DNA of 64,000 bases from DT-68 sp965263245. GTDB taxonomy: Bacteria > Bacillota_I > Bacilli_A > Mycoplasmatales > Metamycoplasmataceae. Shown piece after piece: positions 38,751 through 48,500 of the stretch (position 1 is its first letter; the number at the start of each line of letters is the position of its first letter). Location: positions 744,001 to 808,000 of the forward strand of contig CBDHHR010001146.1 of NCBI GenBank assembly GCA_965263245.1, given 5' to 3'. The notes under the pieces are model-generated. The model was not told where the DNA came from. It was given only the letters and a program-made list of their open reading frames with translations, and did no database searches. Position numbers and translations under genes: made by a program.

Positions 38751-41426
38751 TTATGAAATAACTTTCTCGCATCTTAAACAAAGATTTTGACTATTTAAAA
38801 GATTTTTTTCAAAATGATTTCAACATCTTTCACATTTTTTAGAATCAAATTTTTCGACTTTATTTTTATTACCAAAATTAATTTTACCAACCATTAATAA
38901 TTTTTTAAGATCAAGTGATTTAATAAAATTAGAGTCAACTTTTAATGTTAAAAAAGCTTCATTATTTCTCTTGATTAACTGTTCTTTTTTTGCATTTTCT
39001 AATAGTTTATAAACTTTGTTTTTAAAATTTAAAAAATCCTTAAATTTATTTTGTATTAATTTATTATTATTGCCTTTGTTTAATATTTTTTCTAAAAAAA
39101 TTGATTCTTTTTTACTCTGTTTATTAAACTCTTGATATGCCTCTTCAGCGGTTGTAGGTAAAATTGGAGCAATTGCTTTTAAAATAAAATCAAGCAAGTT
39201 AAAGATGTTGGTTTGAACCATTCTTCTTTCTTTTGAATTAGCGTTTTCAACGTATAAATTATCCTTGTTATAATCAAAATAAAAACTTGAAAGTTCTATT
39301 AATAAACCATTAATAATTTTTACAACGTTAACAAATTTGTAGTTTTCGTATGAATCATTAACTTCTTTTATAAAATTTTGAATTTTTTCTTCGATATACA
39401 AATGAAATCCTTCAAGTTTTGCAACCTTTTGGGATTCATCAAAATCAAATAAATTTCCCAACATAAATTTTATTGAATTTCTAATTCTTCTATAAATTTC
39501 TACATTTTGGTTTAGTATTTCATCTGAAATTGAAACATCTGATGTAAATTCAGAATTTGCAGTTCAAAGTCTTAAGATTTCAGCACCTTTTTGAGAAATA
39601 ATTTCTAGTGGGTCTACAATGTTTCCCTTTGATTTAGACATTTTTTGTTGTTTACCATCTAAAACAAAACCATGCGAAACAAAACTTTTAAAAGGCGTTT
39701 TATTTAAATAGGCAATTGATGTAATGAGTGAACTGTTAAATCAACCTCGGTATTGGTCAGAACCTTCTAAATAAAGATCGTACTGATCGCTTTTCATGTT
39801 AATGTCTTTCCCCCTGGTTTGCGGCATTAAATATGAAGAACCAGAATCAAATCATACATCCATAATGTCCATTTCTTTTGTAAAATTTTTATCTCTAAAT
39901 TTTTTTGGTAAAAGTTGGTTAGTTTCTCATTCTCACCAAATATTAGTTCCGTATTTTGATACTAGTTTAATAACATAATCAAAAATTTCTTCTTCAATAA
40001 CAGGATTTTTATACTGATCATAAAAAACAATTATTGGTACGCCCCAAGTTCTTTGACGAGAAATAGTTCATTCATCTCTTGCTTCAATCATTTTTGAAAG
40101 TCTTGCAACTCCTCACAAAGGAACTGATTTTACTTTTTTTAATGCGTTCAAAATATTTTTTTTAAGATTTTTTATCGAAACAAACCACTGCGGTGTTCCC
40201 CTGTAAATTATTGGTTTATGCGTTCTTCAATCAAACGGGTAAGAGTGTTTAAAAAATTTTAAAGAAAGAAGTTCGTTGTTTTTTTCTAAGAAATTTCCTA
40301 TATCTTTGTTAGCATCAATGTAAAATTTTCCCTTGTAATCTCTTGCCTTATCGTTAAAATAACCTTTTTCATCAACGTGCATAATAAGATCTAAATTTTC
40401 CTTTTTTGCAATGATATAATCATCTTCACCAAATAAAGGTGCTGAATGTACTAAACCCGTTCCTGTTTCAATCGTAACATGATCACCTAAAACAACGGGT
40501 GCAACTTTATCTTTAAAAATTGGTCTTACATAATTAATTCCCACGATTTGACTACCTTTAATAGTTTCAAAAATTTGGTATTTTTTTCATTTACAAAGCT
40601 TTGCCGTTTCTGAAACTAATTTTGAAGCAATAATGTATCTTTTATTGTCTTTAATTACAATATCATAATCAAAATTTTTTCCAACTGCTACTCCCGAATT
40701 AGCTATTAAAGTTCATGGTGTAGTTGTCATTATTAATAAATTATCATTTTTTTTGATTTTATTATTTCCCGTTTTAACTTTCAAAGCAACAATTATCTGG
40801 GGAGAAACATGTTCTTTATATTCAATTTCTGCCTCAGCAAGAGCTGATTGTGATGAAGGTGACCAATAAACTGGTTTAAGACCTTTAAAAATAACTTTAT
40901 CCATTATTAATTTTTTAAACAATTTTAATTGTTCAACTTCAAACTCTTTATCAAGAGTAATATATTTGTTTTCAATGTTAGCAAAAAGTTGCATTTTTTC
41001 AAATTGTGAAGATTGAATTTTTACTTGTTCTAAAGCGTATTTAGCAGCATATTTTCTTAACTGTAAGGGGTTAAGATCTTCTTTAGTCATTTTAAGTTCT
41101 TCAAGCATTTTATTTTCGATCGGAAGACCATGAGCATCCCAACCAAAAACATACGGACAATAAAAACCGTTAAGAACTTTGTTTCTTATAACAATGTCTT
41201 TTAATATTTTATTAAACGCATGACCAAGGTGAAGCGAACCGTTTGCATAAGGAGGTCCATCGTGCAGCCTAAATTTTTTATTATTTTTATTATTTTCTAA
41301 CGCTTTTTCATAAATGTTATTTTCTTTTCAAAATTTTCTAAATAAAACTTCTTTTGAAATTAAATTCGCTTTCATTTCAAACTTTGTTTTTGGCATTAAT
41401 AAAGTATCTTTTCATTTTTTTGACAT
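38751..41426 (-). CDS. ileS: Isoleucyl-tRNA synthetase
   Basis: 891 residues, full length when TGA is read as Trp. Seen: D-G-P-P-Y-A-N-G-S-L-H-L-G-H-A (HIGH motif as HLGH), Y-V-F-G-W-D-A-H-G-L-P-I-E, editing-domain T-T-P, K-M-S-K-S-K-G (class I signature), and a C-terminal zinc finger C-E-R-C-W ... C-L-R-C. Attaches Ile to tRNA-Ile. No T-box or other leader element is visible in the 180 bases upstream. AGAGGAACATT before the ATG. First gene of ileS-lspA-glyA. Confidence 0.97.
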
Positions 41427-41604
41427 AATGTTCCTCTTTAAAAAATTAACATTTAAAATTAATCAATTATTTTTATACAATAAATTTTTATTCACTTATA
41501 AAACGAGATAAATTCATTTATAAAATTCAAACTAATAATCATTTTACTAAATTATTTTCCCTTTTTATAGTTTAACATTAAATTTATTATTTTTATTATA
41601 TATT

Positions 41605-41637
41605 AAAAACACCACTTAAAATAAGGTGGTGTTTTTA
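41605..41637 (-). terminator. Terminator of the amino-acid permease gene
   Basis: AAAAACACCACTTA pairs with TAAGGTGGTGTTTTT (14 bp, one G-U), loop of 3-4 A, then T-run on the minus strand. The strongest hairpin in the window. Confidence 0.85.
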
Positions 41638-41646
41638 AAAGTTTTT

Positions 41647-43140
41647 TTATTGTTCTGTTGGTAAATGAACTGGATCAATTTTTTCGTATTTTTTCATTAA
41701 TCGACTATTTATCACTGGTAATAATAAGAAGATAGTTCAGAATGAAGCATTAATTAAGAACAGGTGAGTTTTGTTAAAAAGTTGTTCACCAATTTTTATT
41801 TTTTGGGCTCAACCTACTTCGTCTATGTAAACGTTAGGGTTTTGTCATAAATCAAGTGTTTGAGTGTAAAATATTTGTCAACCCATTATGAAGAAAATTC
41901 CTATTACTGCACTTCAAGAAGCAAATTGAAACAATCTTTTTGAAACTTTTTTAGTGTCAAAAAATTTATCTCTTTTAAGTGTATAAAATAAGATTGTTAA
42001 CCCATATACTCCGAAAAATAATAATGTTGGAAAATTAGTAAATTCATCAATTAAAAAATCTTTATTCATAATCAATGAAGGAATTGTAATAACCAACATT
42101 CAGAATGTATAAATAATTGCTGCAAGAATTCATGATGCTTTTGTTTTTCCGAATTTTGATATTAATTTTTTAGCTCCAAAAAACGTTGGTCTTTCAACAG
42201 CCTCTTCAAATAAAGTGATTGAAGATGTAACAAACCCGTTATGAACTCCGTAAGCAGAAACAAAAATAAATAAAGAAACAAAAATAGAAACTGCTGTTTT
42301 AGAACTTGTTGGTAATGAATCAGCTATAATCCCTTCGATTTTTCCTTGAGAGTGTAAAATTGAAGAAATTGTTACTAAAGAATACAGTGTGATAATAAAA
42401 AGCATTCCAACTATTATAACTTTTGAAACCGTTTTTTGACCACCTTTTGTTTTGTTTGTTAACTGTGAAGAATTTAAAAATGCATCATAAGCAAATAAAA
42501 CGGCCGGAAGTGCAGCAATTAATTTTGAAAAATCAAATGCTGTTCCGTTTGTAAAGGCATTTTCTCCGCCTTCAAGATTATGAGTGTTTGCTAATGCAAT
42601 TCCAACAATGATTGCAATTATTAAAGGAAGAATTTTTAAACCCGTTGTAACAATTTGAATAATTCCGGAAATATAAACAGAAATTATTCTAATCACAATT
42701 GGAATAATTATTAAAAATATTGCCGCGATTGTGTGTACCCAAACGTCTGGGTGTGAACTAATGCCACCTGTTGATATTAAAAAATCAAAAAATGCAAATG
42801 AAATATAATAACCAAATGCCGGAATAAAAAGTCCGTAGTAAATAAATACAAAATTAAATCTTGTAAAATAACCAAACTTTTTACCAGCTATTTTTTCTGC
42901 TCAACCTGGTAAACCAGAAACCTTTCCTGTTTTCATTGAACCAATTTCTGAAAATGAAATAGCTGCTGAAAGTGATAATAAACCACCAACAATTCAAGCT
43001 AATAATCATGCAGTAGAATTTGCTCCTGTTGTAATTTTAACTGATTCGTTTTTAAAGAATATCCCAATACCAATAACACTACCTACAAGCATTGCAAGTG
43101 ACATTCAAAAACCAATTTTTCTAGCGTTTTTTATCGTCAT
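41647..43140 (-). CDS. APC-superfamily amino-acid permease
   Basis: 497 residues with about twelve transmembrane helices. The N-terminus K-I-G-F-W-M-S-L-A-M-L-V-G-S-V-I-G-I-G-I-F-F-K matches the APC helix-1 motif (G-x-x-x-G-x-G-I-F), followed by W-L-L-A-W-I-V-G-G-L-L-S-L-S-A-A-I-S-F-S-E-I-G. Substrate cannot be told from sequence; amino acids or peptides are likely. Hydrophilic C-terminal tail K-K-Y-E-K-I-D-P-V-H-L-P-T. Preceded by a 24-codon open frame with an equally good ribosome site (AGAAAGGAAAA). Confidence 0.85.
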
Positions 43141-43164
43141 GTTTTTCCTTTCTAATTTAAATAT

Positions 43165-43239
43165 TTACGATTTATTAAAAATAGACATCCGAGAATGAAC
43201 CCCGTATAAAAGACTAAAAAACTTATAATAAAAATTCAT
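43165..43239 (-). CDS. 24-residue upstream ORF
   Basis: MNFYYKFFSLLYGVHSRMSI... with AAAGGAAAAT seven bases before the ATG, ending 24 bases before the permease start. Could be a leader peptide or a small membrane peptide; there is no attenuator hairpin that I can see. Existence rests only on the ribosome site and position. Confidence 0.35.
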   Translation of the reverse strand: MNFYYKFFSLLYGVHSRMSIFNKS

Positions 43240-43385
43240 AAATATTTTCCTTTCTTTTAAAAAATCAATAAAAATACAAATTTAATAAAAAATTAATACA
43301 CTTTTGCTATTATAACATTAAAAATATTAAAAATAAAATATTTTTTTTGGTAGTTTAAAATTAATAACAATTTTTTATTTTTTTA

Positions 43386-44579
43386 TTATTTTAAGAATGC
43401 CGGGAGATCATCATCTTCAATTTCGTCTGAAATATCAAACGGGGTATTTTGAAGGTCAACTTCATCAGTGATAGTTATTTTTTCATCTTCAGGAAGCGGA
43501 TCTTCAACAAGCATTTCTTTGGTTTTTTCATTTTCAAGTTTAATGTCTAGTGTTTCAATTGTTTTAGAAATCTCTTCTTTAATTTCTTTATCGGTTAGTT
43601 CTTCACTATCTGAAGAAAGACCAGTAGCAATAACTGAAACTTCAATGTTGTCTCCAAGATTTTCGTTAACACTAATTCCAAAAATAATTACAAGATCACT
43701 TCCGGTTGCTTCTTTTATTGTTTCCGAAGCTTTTTGTGCTTCTTCAAGTGTAACATCTGAACCAGAAATGTTAATTATTGCGTGTGAAGCACCTTTAATT
43801 GAAGTTTCAAGAATTGGTGAAGAAATAGCGTGAATAGCTGCTTTAAATGCTCTGTCTTCACCATTAGCTTTTCCAATTCCGATTAGTGCTGATCCTTTAC
43901 CTTTCATAACCGAAGTAACATCAGCAAAATCAAGGTTAATTAGTGAAGGAACAACGATTAAATCGGTAATTGTTCTAATTGTGTGTTTAACAACTTTGTC
44001 GGCATACATAAATGATTCTTTGAACGAAATACCACCAAACTGTTGAAGTAACTTATCGTTTGAAACAACGATTAATGAATCTGTATTTTCCTTTATGTTT
44101 ATTAAACCTAGTTCAGCATTTTTCTTTCTTTGCGTACCTTCAAAACTAAATGGTGTTGTGACAACGCCAATTGTTAATGCACCCATGTCTTTTGCAATTT
44201 TTGCAATTATAGGTCCTGCACCCGTTCCGGTTCCACCACCCATTCCAGCGGCAATAATAACCATATCAGCACCTTCAAGTGTTTCTTTAATAAGTTTTTC
44301 AGACTCAAGAGCAGCTTGTCTTCCTTTTACAGGATCAGCTCCTGAACCTAAACCTTTTGTAGAATTTTCTCCAAGTGGTAAGATAACATCAGAAATTGTG
44401 TTATTTAAAGCTTGTTCGTCAGTGTTAGCAACGATAAATTGAACACCTTTAATTTTTTCTTTAATCATTGAATGAATGGTGTTATTACCACCACCACCTA
44501 CACCAATAACTTTAATATCTACAAAGTTTTTAACTTCTTTTTGAAACTCTTGATTGTTGTCGTTATTATTTTCTTGCAT
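43386..44579 (-). CDS. ftsZ: Cell division GTPase FtsZ
   Basis: 397 residues. Seen: V-I-G-V-G-G-G-G-N-N-T-I, A-N-T-D-E-Q-A-L, the tubulin signature G-G-G-T-G-T-G-A-G-P, T7 region N-L-D-F-A-D-V, and an acidic C-terminal linker ending D-D-D-L-P-A-F-L-K. Polymerises into the division ring. ATG overlaps the 3' end of the ftsA-like gene by 14 bases, with GGAG immediately upstream, so translation is coupled. The C-terminal peptide (D-L-P-A-F-L) fits the short partner-binding motif, which in other bacteria meets FtsA/SepF. Confidence 0.97.
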   Translation of the reverse strand: MQENNNDNNQEFQKEVKNFVDIKVIGVGGGGNNTIHSMIKEKIKGVQFIVANTDEQALNNTISDVILPLGENSTKGLGSGADPVKGRQAALESEKLIKETLEGADMVIIAAGMGGGTGTGAGPIIAKIAKDMGALTIGVVTTPFSFEGTQRKKNAELGLINIKENTDSLIVVSNDKLLQQFGGISFKESFMYADKVVKHTIRTITDLIVVPSLINLDFADVTSVMKGKGSALIGIGKANGEDRAFKAAIHAISSPILETSIKGASHAIINISGSDVTLEEAQKASETIKEATGSDLVIIFGISVNENLGDNIEVSVIATGLSSDSEELTDKEIKEEISKTIETLDIKLENEKTKEMLVEDPLPEDEKITITDEVDLQNTPFDISDEIEDDDLPAFLK

Positions 44580-45798
44580 TATGAATTACTCCTATCTTAT
44601 TTAATATTTTATCAAATAAAGATTTTGAATTTTGTTTTTTGTTATAAATGATTTCAACTGATTTTGTATTCGTAAAAACCGTTTCGTTTCATTTAATTTT
44701 TAAAATTTCGTCTTTAATTTCATCGTATTTTATAAGTCCTAAATTGTTCATGTTTTCGTTGTTTTTTTCAATAAATGAAGTTGGTCTGTATAAATAAACA
44801 TCATTATTTTCAAAAGAATCTTGTAATTTTTTCTTTATTCCGCTAATTTGAAGTGAATTTTTAGAGAAAATTATTGGTAATTTTATGATTCTTTTGTTTT
44901 TTAAATATCCTTTAATTAAGCCAAAAAGTTTTGATAAGTAAAGGTTAATGATTTTATTTAGTTCAATATTAGTGAAAGATTTGTTTTTAAAGTGTATTTC
45001 CTCTGAAAAAATTATTTTATGATTATGCATGTTTAAATTTCCATAAACCTTGATTAAATTAATTGCGTCTTTTTGCGAACAATTAAAATAATTTTTAATT
45101 CCTCTTACTAAATCTTCAAAACCAAAATCATAAATTGTAAACGAATCAAACGTACCACCAAATTTATTAATTGTTAAATTAACATAATTACTTTGAATAT
45201 CAATTAGTATTGAGCCTTTTCAAATTGCGTTTTTAGAAAGTTTAGAAAGACTGTTAGCATAATCAGAAAACAATATTTCTTTATGTTCAAGGTTGCATTT
45301 TTTTAAAAGGGTAGTTATATATTTAAAAATTTTTTTATTAATGGTTGTAACAATGCTTTTGATTTTTAAATAATTACCTTTTTTTGAATAAGGAGCTTTT
45401 GAATATTTTTTTGTAATTAAATCTTTTACTTCAAATTCAAAAGGATGGATTAATATTACTTTTTCGTTTTCTTTTGAGTATTTACTCTTTATTTTTGAAA
45501 AAATATTTTCAATATCTTTTTTTGCAACAATGTTATCAATTATGTTAATTCCTGTATTATCTAAAATAATGTTAGAAGTTATTTTTTTAGAATTTTCAAA
45601 AATAACGTTAACCTTTTTGATTTTAATGTTGATTTTTTCTTCAATTTCTAAAACTGAATTTTTGATAAATTTTTCAGCGTTTAAAACATTTGCTTTTTTA
45701 CTATAAAGTTCAATGTAGTTTGAATCAATTTTTTCAATTGATGAAAAATGAATATAACCTTTTGAAAATGATAATGTGTTATAAATTTTTCTAATCAT
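44566..45798 (-). CDS. Divergent FtsA-like protein of the dcw cluster
   Basis: 410 residues. Position between rsmH and ftsZ is that of ftsA. Support in sequence: an HPFEFEVKDL stretch like the I-P-x-x-F-x-V-D end of the 1C subdomain, a later K-C-N-L-E-H-K-E-I-L-F-S-D-Y-A-N-S-L region where FtsA has the A-x-x-x-L-x-x-x-E segment, then a strand I-L-I-D-I-Q-S-N-Y-V-N-L-T-I like the phosphate-2 motif (D-I-G-x-x-x-T), with Gly replaced by Gln. The nucleotide site thus looks degenerate. Very lysine/isoleucine-rich. Confident of the position, only moderately of the family. Confidence 0.6.
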
Positions 45799-46702
45799 GT
45801 TTTTCCTTTCTTTTAATTAAGGTTCTTAATTTTGCGCTTCTTGAACGATTGTTTAGTTTTATTTCTTGATTTGAAGGTTTTTTTGTTTTAACATCTCATT
45901 TTTTTTCTAAAATTATTGGTAATTTACCAGTTTTATCCTCAATGAGTTTTTTAAAATAAGTTTTTACCATTTTATCTTCTAGAGAATGAAACGTTATTAT
46001 TGAGAATCTTCCCTCTTTTTTTAATAAATTTGGACAATCTTCTAAAATTTTTTTAAGTGAATCAAGTTCATTATTTACCTCAATTCTTATAGCTTGAAAA
46101 ATCGTTTTAGCTGGGTTTTTCTTCCTTATTATGGCTGCTGGAAGTGATTCTTTTATCAAAGAAACTAGTTCTAAAGTTTTTTCAATTGGTCTATTTTCGA
46201 TTATTTTTTGAGCAACTTTATCTGCTAGTTTAAATTCTCCGTAATTTTTAAAAATTTTGATAATTTCGTTTTTAGGATAATCATTAACGATTTTATAAGC
46301 GTCTAAATCTTGCATTTGGTCCATTCTCATATCAAGTTTACCGTTTTTTGAATATGAAAATCCTCGCTCAGGATTATCAATTTGGGGTGAAGATACTCCA
46401 AGATCAGCAAGAATTCCGTCAACTTTAAAAACATTTATTTTTTCTAATTCTTTTTTAACGTTTTTAAAATCAGAATGAATTAATTTAAAATTTTTATTTA
46501 ATAATTTTAATTTTTTTTCACTTTCATCAACCATTAATTTATCTTTATCAAAACCAATTAATAAACCTTTACTTGAAAGTTTTTGCAGAATTTTTTGTGA
46601 ATGACCACCAAGACCTAAAGTTAAATCTAGATAAATTCCGTTTTTTTTAATATTAAGACTGTTAATTGACTCGTTGAGCATTACTGGAACATGGTTTTTC
46701 AT
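45791..46702 (-). CDS. rsmH: 16S rRNA m4C1402 methyltransferase
   Basis: 303 residues. N-terminal H-V-P-V-M-L-N-E-S, SAM site Y-L-D-L-T-L-G-L-G-G-H-S, D-G-I-L-A-D-L-G-V-S-S-P-Q-I-D, P-E-R-G-F-S-Y and M-D-Q/R, and F-Q-A-I-R-I-E-V-N-N-E-L: all MraW/RsmH motifs. Two C-terminal segments are joined through a TGA(Trp). Start overlaps the mraZ stop (TAATG), and the end overlaps ftsA-like by 8 bases. Confidence 0.97.
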
Positions 46703-47142
46703 TATATTTCCATTCCGTCTTTAAAAAGTTTCTCAGCCAGGTTTTCAAGTGAATTTTTTTCATCAAATTTTTTTAAAAATTCTAAATATTTTTTATAAGG
46801 TCAAACTTCAATTTTTGAACCAACACCAACAAACATTATTTCCTTTTTAATGTTTGTTTTTTGTTTAAAAACATCAGGTAAGATAATACGTCCTTGTTTG
46901 TCAAGTTCAACATCAAAAGTGTTACCTAAAAGTAATCTGTTAAATATTCTGGTTTGTTTATTAAGCAAGTTATTAGACAATAACTTTTCTTTTCAAACTA
47001 AAAAATCATTTTTATTTCTTATTTCTAAGACGTTATCAAGTCCAAGTGTAATGTAAATAAAATTACCAAGATTTTTTCTTAGCTTTGATGGTATTAAGAT
47101 TCTATTTTTATCGTCTAAAACTCTTTTATAATTTCCGAACAT
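46702..47142 (-). CDS. mraZ: MraZ transcriptional regulator
   Basis: 146 residues; two SpoVT/AbrB-like repeats: K-R-V-L-D-D-K-N-R-I-L-I-P-S-K-L-R and D-V-E-L-D-K-Q-G-R-I-I-L-P. First gene of mraZ-rsmH-ftsA-like-ftsZ. MraZ binds direct repeats before its own promoter and controls the cluster; a matching operator is present (next entry). Contains V-W-P/K Trp as TGA. Confidence 0.95.
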
Positions 47143-47145
47143 AAT

Positions 47146-47171
47146 TTACCACTTTTAACCATTTATTACCA
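47146..47171 (-). promoter_or_regulatory. MraZ operator: three TGGTnA repeats with a 10-bp period
   Basis: On the coding strand TGGTAA (47171-47166), TGGTTA (47161-47156) and TGGTAA (47151-47146), each start exactly 10 bases apart, lying 4-29 bases upstream of the mraZ ATG. TGTTAAAAT just upstream is a candidate -10, so a bound MraZ would cover the transcription start. Confidence 0.8.
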
Positions 47172-47585
47172 CAATCATTTTAACATAAAAAAAGACTTTA
47201 TTAGTCTATATAAAATAAAAATTGGAGAAACAAAGCAATAAGTTCTTGTTTGTTTACAAAGTGGTAACTTTCGATAAAATTGATTATAAAAAGAATTGCT
47301 ATGAAAAAAAATAAGCATAATGTTGTTTTTGTTAATGAAAAAATACATAAAATTGATATTAAAAATAAAAAGTTATAGTTTGTAAACAAAGTGATAAGTT
47401 CCTATTTTCTTCAATTTGTAAATTTGCTTATATAAAGAAGTTTTTATAACAGAAAATAGAGATAGTACCATTTTCATCAATAAAAAATTACATAAAATTT
47501 ATGCTAGAAATATATTAAGTTAATTTAAAGTTATTTTTCTTGTTATTTTTACACAAGTATGATAAAAAATTAATTTAACTTTTTT
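47172..47585. other. AT-rich intergenic stretch with degenerate repeats
   Basis: Holds a small hairpin (AAGACT/AGTCT at 47193-47206) and two degenerate copies of a ~110-base segment with GTTTACAAAGTGGTAACTT and ATAAAATTGAT, also seen before the other coiled-coil gene. No supported gene. Confidence 0.5.
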
Positions 47586-47693
47586 AAACACTTTAATTAT
47601 TTTTAGACATATATTAATAAGAAGAAGAAATTTTTAATATAATAAAATTACATTAAAATTATTATCTTCTCTTTAACGAAAGGCAATGTTTAA
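47586..47693 (+). repeat. Upstream region shared by two coiled-coil genes (copy 2)
   Basis: Nearly the same as 28295-28402, up to and including the AAAGGCA ribosome site and ATG. Confidence 0.75.
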
Positions 47694-48010
47694 ATGTATA
47701 AAATTAATTTCTCAAAATTAACTAAAATGTGAAAAAATTTAAAAAATAGAGATGTTTTAACAAATGAATCAAAACCAAAAAAAGGTACTAAAGTTAAAAT
47801 GATTGCTGAAGGAATTTTTCAAGGAGAAGAGGAAGATATGACAAAACCCCAAAATGATTTAAAGATTGAAATGAAAAAACTTTCATTCCTTTTAAAGAAA
47901 AAGTTGAAAAAGACATTGTTGTTATGAAACAAGAAATTGTTGAAATTAAAAAAGACATTAATGCTATGAAAAATACTCCCACAATGAAAAAAGAGCTTGG
48001 TTTAATTTAA
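47694..48010 (+). pseudogene. PPKWF-motif coiled-coil gene, frameshifted copy
   Basis: Paralogue of the gene at 28403. Where the intact copy has CCTCCAAAG (P-P-K-W), this one has CCCCAAAA at 47847: loss of one base. As it stands, the frame continues to 48005 with a changed C-terminus (103 residues). Restoring one base at 47847-47850 gives K-P-P-K-W-F-K-D ... V-E-K-D-I-V-V-M-K-Q ... T-P-T-M-K-K-E-L-G-L-I ending at 48010, parallel to the intact copy. One motif copy only, not two. Confidence 0.8.
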
Positions 48011-48189
48011 AATAAATTTAATGTTTAAAATGAGAGTGCAGAAAATTAATAATTAAAATAAATAAACTTGACTTTAATATTATTTAGCTTAATATTTCTA
48101 TATAAGTATGATAGGATGCTTTAAGTTATTGCTTTAAATTAAAAACTTTATCAATTAGTGTTAGATAAAAATAAAAAATTTAAAACAAA

Positions 48190-48217
48190 AAAAATGAATT
48201 TAACAATCATTTTTTTA
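48190..48217 (-). terminator. rpmF terminator
   Basis: AAAAAATGA and TCATTTTTT arms around a short loop, T-run on the minus strand, overlapping the rpmF stop. Confidence 0.6.
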
Positions 48218-48373
48218 ATCTTTTTTTGAAAGATCTTCTCTTTTGAAGAATTTAACAAGTTTATGAGGTACTTTTTCACCATTAACATTGACTAAATTGG
48301 GTTCTGATAATGCATGGTGTGATCTTCTTTTTCTTTTTCTAGCTTTAGATGTTTTTCTTTTTGGTACTATCAT
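48215..48373 (-). CDS. rpmF: 50S ribosomal protein L32
   Basis: 52 residues: MIVPKRKTSKARKRKRRSHH is the L32 N-terminus (M-A-V-P-K-R-x-T-S-K-x-R-x-R-x-R-R-S/T-H), followed by A-L-S-E-P-N-L-V and G-E-K-V-P-H-K-L. It lacks the two C-x-x-C zinc pairs seen in some L32 proteins. Short basic gene of its own, with a terminator over the stop; GGAAAATAAA precedes the ATG. Confidence 0.92.
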   Translation of the reverse strand: MIVPKRKTSKARKRKRRSHHALSEPNLVNVNGEKVPHKLVKFFKREDLSKKD

Positions 48374-48500
48374 TTTATTTTCCTTGTTTTATTGAAAAAG
48401 ATTATACCAAAAAAACAATAATTAAAACTAATAAAAAACAAATAATAGTGAAAGACAAATTAAGACTAATAAAAGACAAATAATTTTTAAAAATTTTAAA

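Noticed and set aside
40713..41108. ileS looking split into several short genes
   Set aside because: The breaks are TGA codons at Trp positions; read with UGA = Trp it is one 891-residue frame. obg, nadE, fmt, alpha and the permease were treated the same way.
41427..41604. T-box riboswitch before ileS
   Set aside because: No T-box core (AGGGUGGNACCGCG) and no specifier hairpin; the GGTGGT in this region belongs to the permease terminator.
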